Shown in pieces: positions 15,736 to 25,700 of a DNA stretch of 64,000 bases. Every line of letters starts with the position of its first letter. The stretch's first letter is position 1. The position numbers and the translations under genes are program-made. The notes under the pieces were generated by a model, which was given only the letters and a program-made list of their open reading frames with translations, searched no databases and was not told where the DNA came from. Source of the stretch: JBOHTO01 sp050733695 (GTDB taxonomy: Bacteria; Gemmatimonadota; Gemmatimonadetes; Gemmatimonadales; Gemmatimonadaceae). The stretch lies in the NCBI GenBank assembly GCA_050733695.1, contig JBOHTO010000070.1, positions 1-64,000 on the forward strand, in the 5' to 3' direction.

Positions 15736-16746
15736 ATGGCAATACGTGTCGGGATCAACGGGTTCGGCCGGATTGGCCGCCAGGTGCTGCGCGCGGCGAA
15801 GCAGTCGGGGAAGGGTGACCTCGATTTCGTTGCGGTGAACGACCTGACGGACACGAAAACGCTCGCGCACCTCTTCAAGTACGACTCGGTGCACAGGACA
15901 TACGAGGGCGAGGTGAGCGCGGGGCCGGGCTCGATCACCGTGGACGGAGACGAGGTCGCAGTGCTGTCGGAAAAGGATCCGGCGGCGCTTCCCTGGAAGA
16001 AGCTCGGCGTCGACGTCGTCCTGGAGTCGACCGGCCGATTCACCGATGTGGACCAGGCGCGCAAGCACATCGCAGGTGGTGCGAAGAAGGTGGTGATCTC
16101 GGCGCCTGCGAAAGGCGAGGACGTCACCGTTGTGATGGGCGTGAACCACGAGAAGTACGATCCGAAGGCGCACGACATTATCTCCAACGCATCCTGCACC
16201 ACGAACTGCCTTATCCCCATGGTGAAGGTCGTGCGCGACAACTTCGGCTTCCTCCGCGGCTCGATGGTCACGATCCACAGCTACACGAACGACCAGCAGA
16301 TTCTCGACCTCCCGCACAAGGACCTGCGTCGTGCGCGTGCAGCCGCGCTGTCGATCATACCGACGACCACCGGCGCCGCGCGCGCTGCCCACCTCGTGAT
16401 CCCGGAAGTGAAGGGCAAGCTCGACGGCATCAGCATTCGCGTCCCCACACCCGACGTGTCTCTCACCGATCTTGCTGTCGTTGTCGAGAAGCCGGTCACT
16501 GTCGAGCAGATCAATGATGCCTTCCGCAAGGCCGCGGAGGGAGCACTTCGAGGCATCGTCCAGTACACCGATGAAGAGCTCGTCTCCTCCGATTACATCG
16601 GCAATCCGCACTCGTGCATCCTGGACGGCAGGAGCACGAATGTCGTCGACGGGACGCTGCTCAAGGTCTCCGGCTGGTACGACAACGAGTGGGGCTACGC
16701 CTCCCGCTGCGTCGACATCCTGCGCTACGTTGGCGAACGATTGTGA
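15736..16746 (+). CDS. gap: Glyceraldehyde-3-phosphate dehydrogenase, type I
   Basis: Converts glyceraldehyde-3-phosphate to 1,3-bisphosphoglycerate with NAD. NGFGRIGR begins the Rossmann fold and VNDLTD supplies the NAD-preferring Asp. The catalytic Cys is C154 in SNASCTTNC, with His 181 in TIHSYTNDQ. The 336-aa length is standard. A GGAGGG Shine-Dalgarno lies ahead of ATG 15736. It heads the gap-pgk-tpiA lower-glycolysis block. Confidence 0.97.
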   Translation: MAIRVGINGFGRIGRQVLRAAKQSGKGDLDFVAVNDLTDTKTLAHLFKYDSVHRTYEGEVSAGPGSITVDGDEVAVLSEKDPAALPWKKLGVDVVLESTGRFTDVDQARKHIAGGAKKVVISAPAKGEDVTVVMGVNHEKYDPKAHDIISNASCTTNCLIPMVKVVRDNFGFLRGSMVTIHSYTNDQQILDLPHKDLRRARAAALSIIPTTTGAARAAHLVIPEVKGKLDGISIRVPTPDVSLTDLAVVVEKPVTVEQINDAFRKAAEGALRGIVQYTDEELVSSDYIGNPHSCILDGRSTNVVDGTLLKVSGWYDNEWGYASRCVDILRYVGERL

Positions 16747-16785
16747 GACGAGAACTGCCGGGCCCCGGCGAGTGGTAGTCGAGGC

Positions 16786-17994
16786 ATGAACAAGAGAACG
16801 GTCGCCGATCTGGGAGACGACGAACTCCGCGGAAGACGCGCGCTCGTGCGCGTGGACTTCAACGTTCCGCTGGACGATGATCGGCAGGTAACGGACGACA
16901 CGCGTATTCGTGCCGTGATCCCGACGATTCAGCTCCTGCGCAGCCATGGCGCCCGAATCGTGCTGCTCTCGCATCTCGGGCGCCCGAAGGGGGAGGTGGA
17001 TCCGGCCTTCTCGCTCGAACCGGTGGCACGGCGGCTCGGAGAGCTTCTGCCGGACGCGGGCGTGTGTTTCGTCGAGACGACCGACACGGACGAGGCACAG
17101 AAGGCAACGCGCACGCTGGGAGATGGCGGAGTCCTCCTCCTCGAGAACACCCGCTTCCTGGGCGGAGAGGAGTCGAACGACGAGCGGCTCGCACGCGGCC
17201 TGGCGCAGCTCGGCGACCTGTACGTGAACGATGCCTTCGGCGCCGCGCATCGCGCACATGCCTCCACGGCCGGCGTGGCCGCTCACCTCAGTCCGGCCGT
17301 TGCCGGACTGCTGATGCAGAAGGAGCTCGATCAGCTCGGCGCCGCCCTCGGGCAACCGCGGCGGCCATTCACCGCCGTGCTGGGCGGTGCGAAGATCTCG
17401 GGCAAGATCGACGTCATCGAGGCGCTGCTCCCCAGGGTCGATCATATGCTCATCGGCGGCGCGATGGCGTGCACCTTCTTCCGCGCGATGGGGCTCGGTA
17501 CGGGCCGTTCGCTCGTCGAGGAGGATCGCGTCGAGATGGCACGCACGCTCCTCGCCAGGGGCGGTGACAAGCTTGTCCTTCCCACGGATGCCATGGTGGC
17601 GTCATCTCTGAAGAACACCGGTGGCGCGCGCGCGGTCGAGCGCGACGCCATTCCGGATGGGCAGGCGATGTTCGACATCGGCCCCCGCTCGGCAGAAAAC
17701 TTCGCCCGCGTGATATCGAATGCGAAGACCGTTCTCTGGAACGGCCCCATGGGAGTGTTCGAGAACCCTCCCTTCGATGCCGGAACTCTGGCCGTCGCTC
17801 ATGCGCTCGCTGCGGCAACTCGCAAGGGAGCGACGACGATCATCGGTGGTGGCGACTCCGCGGCGGCGATAGCGCAGGCCGGCCTTGCCGACAGCGTCAG
17901 TCACATATCGACCGGTGGCGGGGCTTCGCTGGAATTCCTCGAGGGCAGGACGCTGCCCGGCGTCGCCGCGCTCGATGACCGGAACAGCGAATGA
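16786..17994 (+). CDS. pgk: Phosphoglycerate kinase
   Basis: Makes ATP from 1,3-bisphosphoglycerate. The N-terminal signature RALVRVDFNVPLD, the SHLGRPKG loop, and the C-terminal nucleotide-binding glycine loop GGGDSAAAI are intact over 402 aa. ATG 16786 follows gap by 39 bases that include a small GCCGGG-C-CCCGGC palindrome. The stop overlaps the tpiA ATG (ATGA), so translation of the two enzymes is probably coupled. Confidence 0.97.
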   Translation: MNKRTVADLGDDELRGRRALVRVDFNVPLDDDRQVTDDTRIRAVIPTIQLLRSHGARIVLLSHLGRPKGEVDPAFSLEPVARRLGELLPDAGVCFVETTDTDEAQKATRTLGDGGVLLLENTRFLGGEESNDERLARGLAQLGDLYVNDAFGAAHRAHASTAGVAAHLSPAVAGLLMQKELDQLGAALGQPRRPFTAVLGGAKISGKIDVIEALLPRVDHMLIGGAMACTFFRAMGLGTGRSLVEEDRVEMARTLLARGGDKLVLPTDAMVASSLKNTGGARAVERDAIPDGQAMFDIGPRSAENFARVISNAKTVLWNGPMGVFENPPFDAGTLAVAHALAAATRKGATTIIGGGDSAAAIAQAGLADSVSHISTGGGASLEFLEGRTLPGVAALDDRNSE

Positions 17995-18740
17995 AGCGTC
18001 CGATCTTCGCGGCGAACTGGAAGATGAACAATGGTCCATCGGACGCAAAGGCATTCATGCGGACGTTCCTGATCCACTATGCCAGGCGTCCCGACCGTAG
18101 CGTCATCATCTTCCCTTCAGCCCTCGCCCTGCCCGCAACCGCGGACGCCCTCAAGGATCGTACGGATATCCAGATCGGCGTGCAGAACATACACTGGGAG
18201 GACCAGGGCGCGTTCACCGGCGAGAACTCCGCGACAATCGCGCGCGATGCGGGTGCGCGGTTCACTCTCGTTGGTCACTCCGAGCGACGGCATGTCTTCG
18301 GCGAGACCGATGACGAGACGGCTCGCAAGTGCGCCGCCGCTGTCCGTGCCGGCCTCACACCGATGCTGTGTGTGGGGGAGAGGCTCGATGAGCGCGAGCG
18401 GGGCGACGCCGAGCGCGTCGTGCGCCGACAGGTGACCACGGGACTGTCCGCGCTGCATCCCGCGCAGATCGGTGGCGCCCTCATCGCGTACGAGCCTGTA
18501 TGGGCGATCGGCACGGGCCGCACGGCGACGCCGGAGGACGCGTCCACGATGCACGTGCACATTCGGGCAATCCTTCGCGGGCTGGCCCCCGACCGCGGCG
18601 GCGGCGTTCCCATTCTCTATGGCGGCAGTGTCAATCGTGACAATGCCCGCCCGCTACTCGCCGCGCCGGAGATCGATGGTGTACTCGTGGGCGGCGCCAG
18701 CCTCGACGCCGATGGTTGGGGAGCGATCGTTCGCACTTGA
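17991..18740 (+). CDS. tpiA: Triosephosphate isomerase
   Basis: Interconverts dihydroxyacetone phosphate and glyceraldehyde-3-phosphate. The catalytic residues are present: N9 and K11 (ANWKMN), H96 (VGHSERR) and E168 (AYEPVWAIGTG). The phosphate-binding YGGSV motif is near the C-terminus. The 249-aa length is normal. Its ATG overlaps the pgk stop by four bases. secG follows 73 bases later, a frequent tpiA-secG neighbourhood. Confidence 0.97.
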   Translation: MKRPIFAANWKMNNGPSDAKAFMRTFLIHYARRPDRSVIIFPSALALPATADALKDRTDIQIGVQNIHWEDQGAFTGENSATIARDAGARFTLVGHSERRHVFGETDDETARKCAAAVRAGLTPMLCVGERLDERERGDAERVVRRQVTTGLSALHPAQIGGALIAYEPVWAIGTGRTATPEDASTMHVHIRAILRGLAPDRGGGVPILYGGSVNRDNARPLLAAPEIDGVLVGGASLDADGWGAIVRT

Positions 18741-18813
18741 CGCTGGACCATCGGCCCGGCGACATTGAAAGGTTGGCTCCCTCATTTTCCATGTCACGAA
18801 ACGAGTAGTCCGG

Positions 18814-19182
18814 ATGTACGCACTGCTGCTGATCCTCCTCATTCTCGACAGTATCGTTCTCGCCGTCGCCGTTCTGATGCAGAGCGGGAAGGGCGGCGGG
18901 CTGGCGGCCAGCTTCGGCGGCGCAAGCACGTCGAGCGATTCATTCCTCGGCATGCGCCAGACCGGCAACCTTCTGACGAAGGCAAGCTGGTGGTGTGGGG
19001 GAATCTTCCTCTTCCTGGCTTTTCTGCTGGCGATGATGTCGCTGCGCAGCCGCGTTCCCGAGTCCGTGCTGGACCAGCAGTTCTCGCAGCCAGGCCCGGT
19101 TGCTCCGGTGCCGGGCACGGGCACGCCGGTCGTGCCGCTCGAGCCTGTGCCCGCTCCCGCGGCACCGACGCCCGAACCGTAG
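18814..19182 (+). CDS. secG: Preprotein translocase subunit SecG
   Basis: Small inner-membrane subunit of the Sec translocon. Two hydrophobic segments (about residues 2-20 and 60-77) flank the characteristic VLMQSGKGGGLAASFGG loop. The C-terminal 40 residues are a proline-rich tail, making it 122 aa against about 75-110 for most SecG. The 73-base gap before it shows no convincing promoter, so it may be expressed with tpiA. Confidence 0.93.
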   Translation: MYALLLILLILDSIVLAVAVLMQSGKGGGLAASFGGASTSSDSFLGMRQTGNLLTKASWWCGGIFLFLAFLLAMMSLRSRVPESVLDQQFSQPGPVAPVPGTGTPVVPLEPVPAPAAPTPEP

Positions 19183-19206
19183 ACCACGGTCCCTCCGACG
19201 ATCGCC

Positions 19207-20412
19207 ATGGCACGGGAATCGGTACCGGGGTTCCTCCTCCTCGAGGATGGAACCCTTTTTCGTGGCCGGCTCGCCCGCGAGATCCCTCCGGCGGTCGCCG
19301 AGGTCGTGTTCACCACAAACATGACCGGTTACCAGGAGGTCTTCACGGATCCCTCCTACGGCGGCCAGATCGTGGTGATGACGACGCCAATGATCGGCAA
19401 CTACGGTGTGAACGCCGAGGATCCGGAATCGGCGCGGCCGCAAGTGGCTGGCGTCGTTGTTCGGGAGCTATCCGGCAGCTATTCGAGCTGGAGGGCAAGC
19501 GGCGGGCTCACCGAGTGGCTCGAATCGGCCCAGATACCTGTGCTTGGGGACGTTGACACGCGTCGTCTCACTCGGCATCTGAGGACGGGAGGGGTCCTCC
19601 GGGGCGTGATGGCCGCCGGACTGGAGCCAACTGGCCAGGCACGGGCAGCTCTTGAAGCGTGCCCGTCGATGGAAGGATTGGACCTGGCCTCCCGGGCCTC
19701 GACGGTGAGTCCGTATTCCTGGGGCGACGCGGACGCCGCATGCCACGTCGTGGCGTACGACTACGGAATCAAGCGCAACATTCTCCGCCTGTTCGCGGAA
19801 CGCGGCTGTCGCCTCACCGTCGTACCTGCGAGGACGACCGCTCGGGAGGCGCTCGCGCTGGCCCCGGACGGGCTGTTCCTCTCCAACGGTCCCGGCGATC
19901 CGGCCGCCGTCGAGTACGCACCGGCCACGATCCGCGAGCTTGCGCGCAGCGAGGTCCCGATCTTCGGGATCTGCCTTGGCCATCAGCTCGTCGGACTCAG
20001 CTTCGGCGCCCGGACGGTGAAGCTCCCCTACGGCCACCGCGGCGGCAATCATCCCGTGAGGGAACTCGCATCCGGCCGGATCCTCATCACGTCGCAGAAT
20101 CACGGCTTCGCCGTCCTGGGCGCGGAGGATGGCGTTCGGGCTGGGGTGGGCGGGGTGAGCACCCCGCCGGACGCGGGAGAAGGGGCCGGGCAGAGCATTC
20201 CGGGTGCACCAGACCTGCTGGTCACCCATGTGAATCTGAACGATGGCACGGTCGAGGGGCTGAGGCATCGGGAGCTGCCGGTGTTCGCGGTCCAGTATCA
20301 TCCGGAGGCCGCACCCGGCCCGCACGATGCGCGTCCACTGTTCGACGAGTACCTGGAGACGGTCCGCACGCGCGGCCGTCACGCGCGGGCGTCAGGGGAG
20401 CCAAGCGGTTGA
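19207..20412 (+). CDS. carA: Carbamoyl-phosphate synthase small subunit
   Basis: Glutaminase subunit that supplies ammonia for carbamoyl phosphate in arginine and pyrimidine synthesis. The N-terminal CarA domain includes TTNMTGYQEVFTDPSY. The class I amidotransferase domain has the nucleophile Cys in FGICLGHQL and the His/Glu pair in QYHPEAAPGPHD. A glycine-rich insert of about 20 residues (GVGGVSTPPDAGEGAGQ) sits after NHGFAV and is unusual. The large subunit carB is not in the window. Its stop codon overlaps the -35 of the next promoter. Confidence 0.95.
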   Translation: MARESVPGFLLLEDGTLFRGRLAREIPPAVAEVVFTTNMTGYQEVFTDPSYGGQIVVMTTPMIGNYGVNAEDPESARPQVAGVVVRELSGSYSSWRASGGLTEWLESAQIPVLGDVDTRRLTRHLRTGGVLRGVMAAGLEPTGQARAALEACPSMEGLDLASRASTVSPYSWGDADAACHVVAYDYGIKRNILRLFAERGCRLTVVPARTTAREALALAPDGLFLSNGPGDPAAVEYAPATIRELARSEVPIFGICLGHQLVGLSFGARTVKLPYGHRGGNHPVRELASGRILITSQNHGFAVLGAEDGVRAGVGGVSTPPDAGEGAGQSIPGAPDLLVTHVNLNDGTVEGLRHRELPVFAVQYHPEAAPGPHDARPLFDEYLETVRTRGRHARASGEPSG

Positions 20413-20437
20413 CACACAACAGGTAAGGTCATAAGTT
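20409..20437 (+). promoter_or_regulatory. Predicted promoter of the HU-like gene
   Basis: TTGACA (20409-20414) and TAAGTT (20432-20437) are 17 bases apart, the best match in the window. The predicted start near 20444 gives a leader of about 47 bases with a T6 run (20469-20474) and a GGGGA ribosome site before the ATG. The -35 overlaps the carA stop. Confidence 0.65.
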
Positions 20438-20490
20438 CGCTCTCACTGCACGCCGCCTGGGTGCGCCGTTTTTTACTTCGGGGACCATCG

Positions 20491-20811
20491 ATGACCAAAG
20501 CCGACCTGGTCGAGCGTGTGACGACCCAGATCTCGCTGACGGCGGGACCCTTGATCTCCAAGAAGGATTGCGCTCGGGTGGTCGACGCCTTCCTCGACGC
20601 GATCAAGGAAGCGCTGCAGCAGCAGAAGAACATCGAGGTCCGTGGTTTCGGAACCTTCAAGATCCGGCAGCGCAAGACGCGCATGGCGCGCAATCCCCGA
20701 ACCGGAGCACCAGTGGAAGTCTCGGCGCGGCCGGTGCCGGTGTTCAAGCCGTCCAAGGAGCTGCGGGCGATGGTGGCGGACGACGAAGCGACGGAACTAT
20801 CGGAGGCATAG
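20491..20811 (+). CDS. HU/IHF-family DNA-binding protein
   Basis: Small basic nucleoid protein of 106 aa that bends or coats DNA as a dimer. The family signature GFGTFKIRQRKTRMARNPRT (quoted in part) lies in the DNA-wrapping arm, and the N-terminal helices begin MTKADLVERV. A short acidic tail ends the protein. ATG 20491 is preceded by GGGGA; an upstream in-frame GTG at 20461 would add unsupported residues. It has its own promoter and a strong terminator hairpin, so it is probably a single-gene transcript. Confidence 0.93.
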   Translation: MTKADLVERVTTQISLTAGPLISKKDCARVVDAFLDAIKEALQQQKNIEVRGFGTFKIRQRKTRMARNPRTGAPVEVSARPVPVFKPSKELRAMVADDEATELSEA

Positions 20812-20837
20812 CAGGATAGTACAGGACCGTTGGCGCA

Positions 20838-20876
20838 GCGCCCCGGACGTGCGACGCGCGTCGGGGCGCTATCTTC
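20838..20876 (+). terminator. Strong GC hairpin after the HU-like gene
   Basis: GCGCCCCG (20838-20845) pairs with CGGGGCGC (20862-20869), with a further three pairs inside after one bulge, and is followed by TATCTTCATC. This is the strongest terminator-like hairpin in the window. Its tail TATCTT also fits a TAnnTT -10 element for moaD, whose ATG is at 20884. Confidence 0.6.
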
Positions 20877-20883
20877 ATCAGCG

Positions 20884-21132
20884 ATGACCGTCACCGTCCT
20901 GCTGTTCGCTTCATACGCCGAAGCCATCGGTGCGCCCGAGGTCAGCTTCGACCTCCCCGGCGGCTCGACCGTGAATGACGTCATCGGGCGGGTGGTTGCC
21001 CTCTGTGCCACGGCCGGCGGCGGTCTTCCGCCGGCGCCCCTGGTGGCGGTGAACCAGCACTATGCTGCACCTGATCTTGTCGTGAAAGCGGGGGACGAGG
21101 TGGCCATCATTCCGCCGGTCGCTGGAGGCTGA
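20884..21132 (+). CDS. moaD: Molybdopterin synthase sulfur-carrier subunit
   Basis: Ubiquitin-like 82-aa protein ending in Gly-Gly (PPVAGG), the thiocarboxylate carrier that donates sulfur to molybdopterin. FASYAE near the start and the C-terminal AIIPPVAGG are typical. There is no Shine-Dalgarno. ATG 20884 lies about nine bases after a TATCTT, so leaderless translation is possible. moaE starts two bases after the stop. Confidence 0.93.
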   Translation: MTVTVLLFASYAEAIGAPEVSFDLPGGSTVNDVIGRVVALCATAGGGLPPAPLVAVNQHYAAPDLVVKAGDEVAIIPPVAGG

Positions 21133-21133
21133 C

Positions 21134-21571
21134 GTGCGTTCCGCCATCGTCACACAGGCGATTCATCCCACGGCGCTGCTGGAAGAAGTTTCGGCCGCGG
21201 CCAACGGAGCAGCCGTGCTCTTCGTCGGGACAGTGCGGGATGTGAGTGAGGGACGCAGTGTTCAGGGGATCGAGTATTCGGCGTACGTCGCCATGGCAGA
21301 GCGTGAGCTGGCAGCGATCGTGCAAGAAGCGTCGGATCGTTACGCGACAAGCTGCATCGTGGCCGAGCACAGGGTTGGTGTGCTCGAGCTCGGCGAAGCG
21401 AGTGTGGCGATCGCCGCAGCGCACGTGCACCGGGCGGAGGCATTCGACGCGGCGCGCTTCGTCATCGAACAGATCAAGAAGCGGCTGCCTGTCTGGAAGC
21501 GCGAGCATTTCGCTGACGGCGGACGCGACTGGGTTGACCCGACACGCCGCGCCGCCGGGCTGGTGAGATGA
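21134..21571 (+). CDS. moaE: Molybdopterin synthase catalytic subunit
   Basis: Partner of MoaD that converts precursor Z (cPMP) to molybdopterin. Landmarks are LFVGTVRD near the start, AHVHRAEAFDAARFVI, and the active-site lysines in IKKRLPVWKREHF. The 145-aa length is normal. The start is GTG 21134, and the stop overlaps the moaA ATG (ATGA). Confidence 0.95.
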   Translation: MRSAIVTQAIHPTALLEEVSAAANGAAVLFVGTVRDVSEGRSVQGIEYSAYVAMAERELAAIVQEASDRYATSCIVAEHRVGVLELGEASVAIAAAHVHRAEAFDAARFVIEQIKKRLPVWKREHFADGGRDWVDPTRRAAGLVR

Positions 21572-22551
21572 CGGGGATCAGGGATCAGTTCGGCCGCGGG
21601 ATCGAGTATCTCCGCATCTCCGTGACCGATCGGTGCAACTTCCGCTGCGTGTACTGCATGCCGGTGGAAGGCCTCGAATGGCTGCCCCGGGAAGACATCC
21701 TGCGATACGAGGAGATCCGCGACGTCGTCGAGCAGCTTGCGCCGCTCGGTCTCCGCCGCCTGCGGATCACCGGTGGCGAGCCGACGATCCGTCCCGACCT
21801 CGAGCATCTCGTCGCACTGCTGCGTGCGGTCCCCGGCGTGGACGACATTGCACTCTCGACGAACGGTGTTCGTCTCGGTCCGCTCGCTCAGGTCCTTCGC
21901 GCAGCCGGCCTTGATCGCGTGAACATGAGCGCCGACAGTCTTCGCCCCGGCCGCATCGCGGCGATCGCACGGAGGCGGCTCGTCTTCGACCCGGTCGCGG
22001 CCGCGGTCGCCGCCGAATCCGCGGGGCTCGCTCCGATCAAGCTCAATGTTGTCGTCATGCGTGGGATCAACGATGACGAGATCGTGGACTTCGCGCGACT
22101 GACGCTGGATCATCCATGGCACGTGCGCTTCATAGAGCTGATGCCGGTCGGCGAGATGAAGGCGCTCACGTGGGATCACGTGGTGCCAGGCGATGAGGTG
22201 CTGGATCGCATTGCGGCGGCACTTGGCGAACTGTCACCCGTGGACGGACCGGCACGGGGGAACGGGCCGGCATCCTATTACCGGCTCGAGGGTGCGCCGG
22301 GCACCGTCGGCGTGATCACCCCGATGTCGCACACCTACTGCGGCTCCTGCAATCGTGTCCGACTCACCGCCGATGGCCGGCTGCGCACCTGCCTTTTCGG
22401 GGACCACGAGGTGAACCTCCGCGACCCGCTTCGCGCCGGCGAGCCGTTGGCGCCGCTCTTCCGGCGCGCGCTGGCCGAGAAACCGCGAGAGCATGGTCTC
22501 CTGCGAATGGAAGTCGGCGGCCTGCGGGCGCTCTCGCAGGTGGGCGGTTAG
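21568..22551 (+). CDS. moaA: GTP 3',8-cyclase
   Basis: Radical SAM enzyme that starts molybdenum-cofactor synthesis from GTP. The N-terminal cluster motif is C23-x3-C27-x2-C30 (DRCNFRCVYCMP). The second cluster ligands lie in CGSCNRVRLTADGRLRTC near the C-terminus, and the protein ends in the functional Gly-Gly (QVGG). All are intact in 327 aa. moaD-moaE-moaA form one coupled unit. A Mo-dependent enzyme is therefore likely elsewhere in the genome. Confidence 0.96.
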   Translation: MTGIRDQFGRGIEYLRISVTDRCNFRCVYCMPVEGLEWLPREDILRYEEIRDVVEQLAPLGLRRLRITGGEPTIRPDLEHLVALLRAVPGVDDIALSTNGVRLGPLAQVLRAAGLDRVNMSADSLRPGRIAAIARRRLVFDPVAAAVAAESAGLAPIKLNVVVMRGINDDEIVDFARLTLDHPWHVRFIELMPVGEMKALTWDHVVPGDEVLDRIAAALGELSPVDGPARGNGPASYYRLEGAPGTVGVITPMSHTYCGSCNRVRLTADGRLRTCLFGDHEVNLRDPLRAGEPLAPLFRRALAEKPREHGLLRMEVGGLRALSQVGG

Positions 22552-22756
22552 CGGCGCCCGCGCATCGCAACCAGATGTTTGCGCAACGGCCGGCCCCCGA
22601 CGGCTAAACGGCATCCGGGCAGGCGGTTCAGTTGTTCCTCGGGAGCCCGCTCACTCGTCCTGATCGGTAGAGAACGGACGCGTCCACGCTCTGTGCCGCT
22701 CAGCGCCTCGGCGACGCGCCCCAGCCGACCCCGTGGGGACCTCAATTGCCGCAAGC

Positions 22757-25700
22757 ATGACGATTCCTTCCGGTGAAGCCGGACCGCTCGACGCGTCTCT
22801 CCCTCATCCCGACCCCCCGGCCTCACCCCTCCGGCGGACGGTCACCGCGTTGCTGCTGGGTGCCTCGGCGCTGACCTGCGACGCGTCGGAAGCGCTCGCT
22901 CCGCCGGGGAGCGAGGACATCGTGCTCGTCTACGTTGGCGACTCCGTGTTCGTGAGTGGAGAGCGAAGCGCGATCGAAGCGCGTGCAGAAGTGAATGGGA
23001 AACCGCTCGCCGAGCCGCGGCTTCGTTTCACGTCGAGCGACAGCAACATCGTCGCTGTCATCGGTATTGATTCACTCATCGCCAGGAACCCCGGGATGGT
23101 TTCGCTCGCCATCCGCCTCGAGAGCGCGATCCTGCCTCGGAGCGGTATTGAGGTCATTCAACCCATGCGGGTGATGGTCGCCGACCTGCGCGTCTCGCCG
23201 CGCGATACGACTCTCACGAGTCTTGGCGACGCGACGACGCTCCGGGTGCTCGCCCTCGATCTGTTCGGCGACCAGCTCCCACCCATTGCGGCCATGTGGA
23301 GTTCGTCCGATACGACGGTCGTGTCGGTCGACAGCCGGGGGCGAGTTCTGGCACGAACGGCCGGCAGCGCGCTGTTGCGGGCCACGATCCCCAGCGACGG
23401 CGTAACAGCGACTGCCATCGTCCGTGTCATAAACCCGCCCGTCACCCTGGACATTCCCGCCGCCGCCATGGCCCTCGGCTATGTCGGCGACACTGCGACC
23501 GTACCGGTAGAGCTTCGAAATGCCCGCGGCGATCTGCTCGATCCCGCTTCCATCGTCTGGTCGAGTCTCGACGACGGGATCGTGCGCGTGATGGCCGGCC
23601 TGATCACGGCAAGGGACACCGGAGTGACTCGCGTGATCGCGATGAATACGGCGCTGGGGGACACGCTGGCGGACACGCTCCGTGTCAGCGTCACCAACGA
23701 CGCGGTCCGAATCCGGATCGTCGGCCCCGCAACCGATACGCTGACTGCTCCGGGGCAATCACGCACGTATTCGGCCGATGTACTGAACGATGCGGGCGTC
23801 ATTCTGCCGGGTTATTCGATTACCTGGCGCTCGACAAACACCGCGGTCGACATGATAGCGCCGTCGGGCACTGCCACCACTGTCGCCTACGGATCGGCTC
23901 TCCTCATAGCCCGCGCCGGAAACGCGGAGGACACCATCGCGGTCACGGTCTTCAACCCATCACGTGTCGTCGTGGATAACTCGGTCACCGTGCCGCCGGC
24001 TGTCGGTACGCTCGCGCGCCCGTTCTCGACGATCATGGCCGCCGTTGCATTCGCCGACGCCGGTGACACCGTGATCGTTCGCCGCGGCTTGGGCAGCTAC
24101 CCGGAGGAGGTGGTGCTGACCCGCCGGGTCACGCTCAGAGGCGATGATTCCGCATTTGTCGCGAATGGCCGCGATCCGCTGTACCTCCCGCTCATCGCGC
24201 ACGACCAGGGATCGGCGGCTATACGCGGGTCGGGCTCCGTGGCGATCGTCATCCGGAATCTTGCAATCCGTCACACGGTCGACGGGTTCGCGATAGAGAC
24301 GGACGGCGCCGATGTGTCGATCGAGAACGTGTTCGTGAACCCCGGCAATGCGGGCTTCGCCATCGGTCACGGAATATCCATCCGGAATGTGCCGGCAGTT
24401 GCAATCCTCGACGGCGTCGTGGTGCGGTCGGTGCGGGGATATGGTATTCGCCTGAGCGGATCGAATGGCGTGCGTGTGACCAACGCGACAGTCGAGCTGG
24501 TCGCGCCGGCGTCGGGGATGAGCGGTGCCGGAATCGAGATTGCCGGAAGCCCGGGGGCCGCCGTATCCGGGGCGCGGGTGCGCGGTACAGCCGGTCCGCA
24601 GGTGCTGTTCTCGTCGGTGAACGTCGGTACGCTCGCGGGAAGCGATCTCGCCGGTGAGCATCAACTGATCCGCATTTCCGGCGGAGCCGGTACGGTCGTG
24701 ACCGACAACCTGCTGGACACGCGACGGCAACCGGGCGAGTCGTTCGACGGCAATTCGGAGACCGACGGGCGCTCCGCGCTGGAGATAGGCGCACCACAGA
24801 TCACGGTTCGCCAGAACGTGTTCCTGGCACATGGCGGCGCCGTCAGCAGGATGGACGCCGTGCGGATGATCGACGCGCGCGGCGGCATCTTCGGTGTTCA
24901 CCTGGACTCGAACACTTTCAGCGGGGGGCGTTACGCGGTTCGATCGGAGCGATCGAGCTGGACGATGACCGGCGGTCGTGTCGACAGCGCCTTCGTGGGT
25001 GCGTTGGTGACGGCGGGTGACAGCGCGGCTATCGAAGGCTCGACGATGGCATCGCTGTCCGGCGGGTGCATCGTGGCGACGAGCGCCCGCGTTCGCGTCG
25101 CCGGTTCGATCTTCGATTCCTGCGGGTCACTCGGCGTACCGGGAATCACGATCACGGGAGGCTCGATCGATCTCGGCAGCAGCATTTTTCGGGGGAGTGC
25201 AGGACGTGTCGTGCGCGTCGAGTCAGCGTCGTCAGCGTCGTTGCGCGGTAATGCCGTGACGTCGCCGGGCGGGCCGACCGGCGGCGCGACCGGGTTGGGT
25301 GCACTGGATGTTACGGCGGGCTTCGTGGAAGCAGTCGGCAACTCCGTGACGGGTTTCGCAGGGCACGCCGGTATAGCTGTGAGCGCCTTCAGCGCGCGCG
25401 TCGACAGCAATCGGGTTGCTCTCAATCAGTACGGTCTGAGATTCGGACCGCACGGTGTTCTCACCGCACGGGACAACGACATCTTCGACAACGATCTGGC
25501 TGGTGCGGTGAACGATGATTCCGACCTCGTTTCCATCCCGGGCAACTGGTGGGGAGACGGCCGCGGCATGGAAGGCGGCTCTGACGCGGACGCAGTCGGC
25601 GACAGCGTCATCGGCCGTATCGCTGTCACACCGGTCGCTCTCGTGCCGGCGTTTCCCGGCGCCGGTACGGCGGCGATGCGAATGGTTCGCGGTGATGGTC

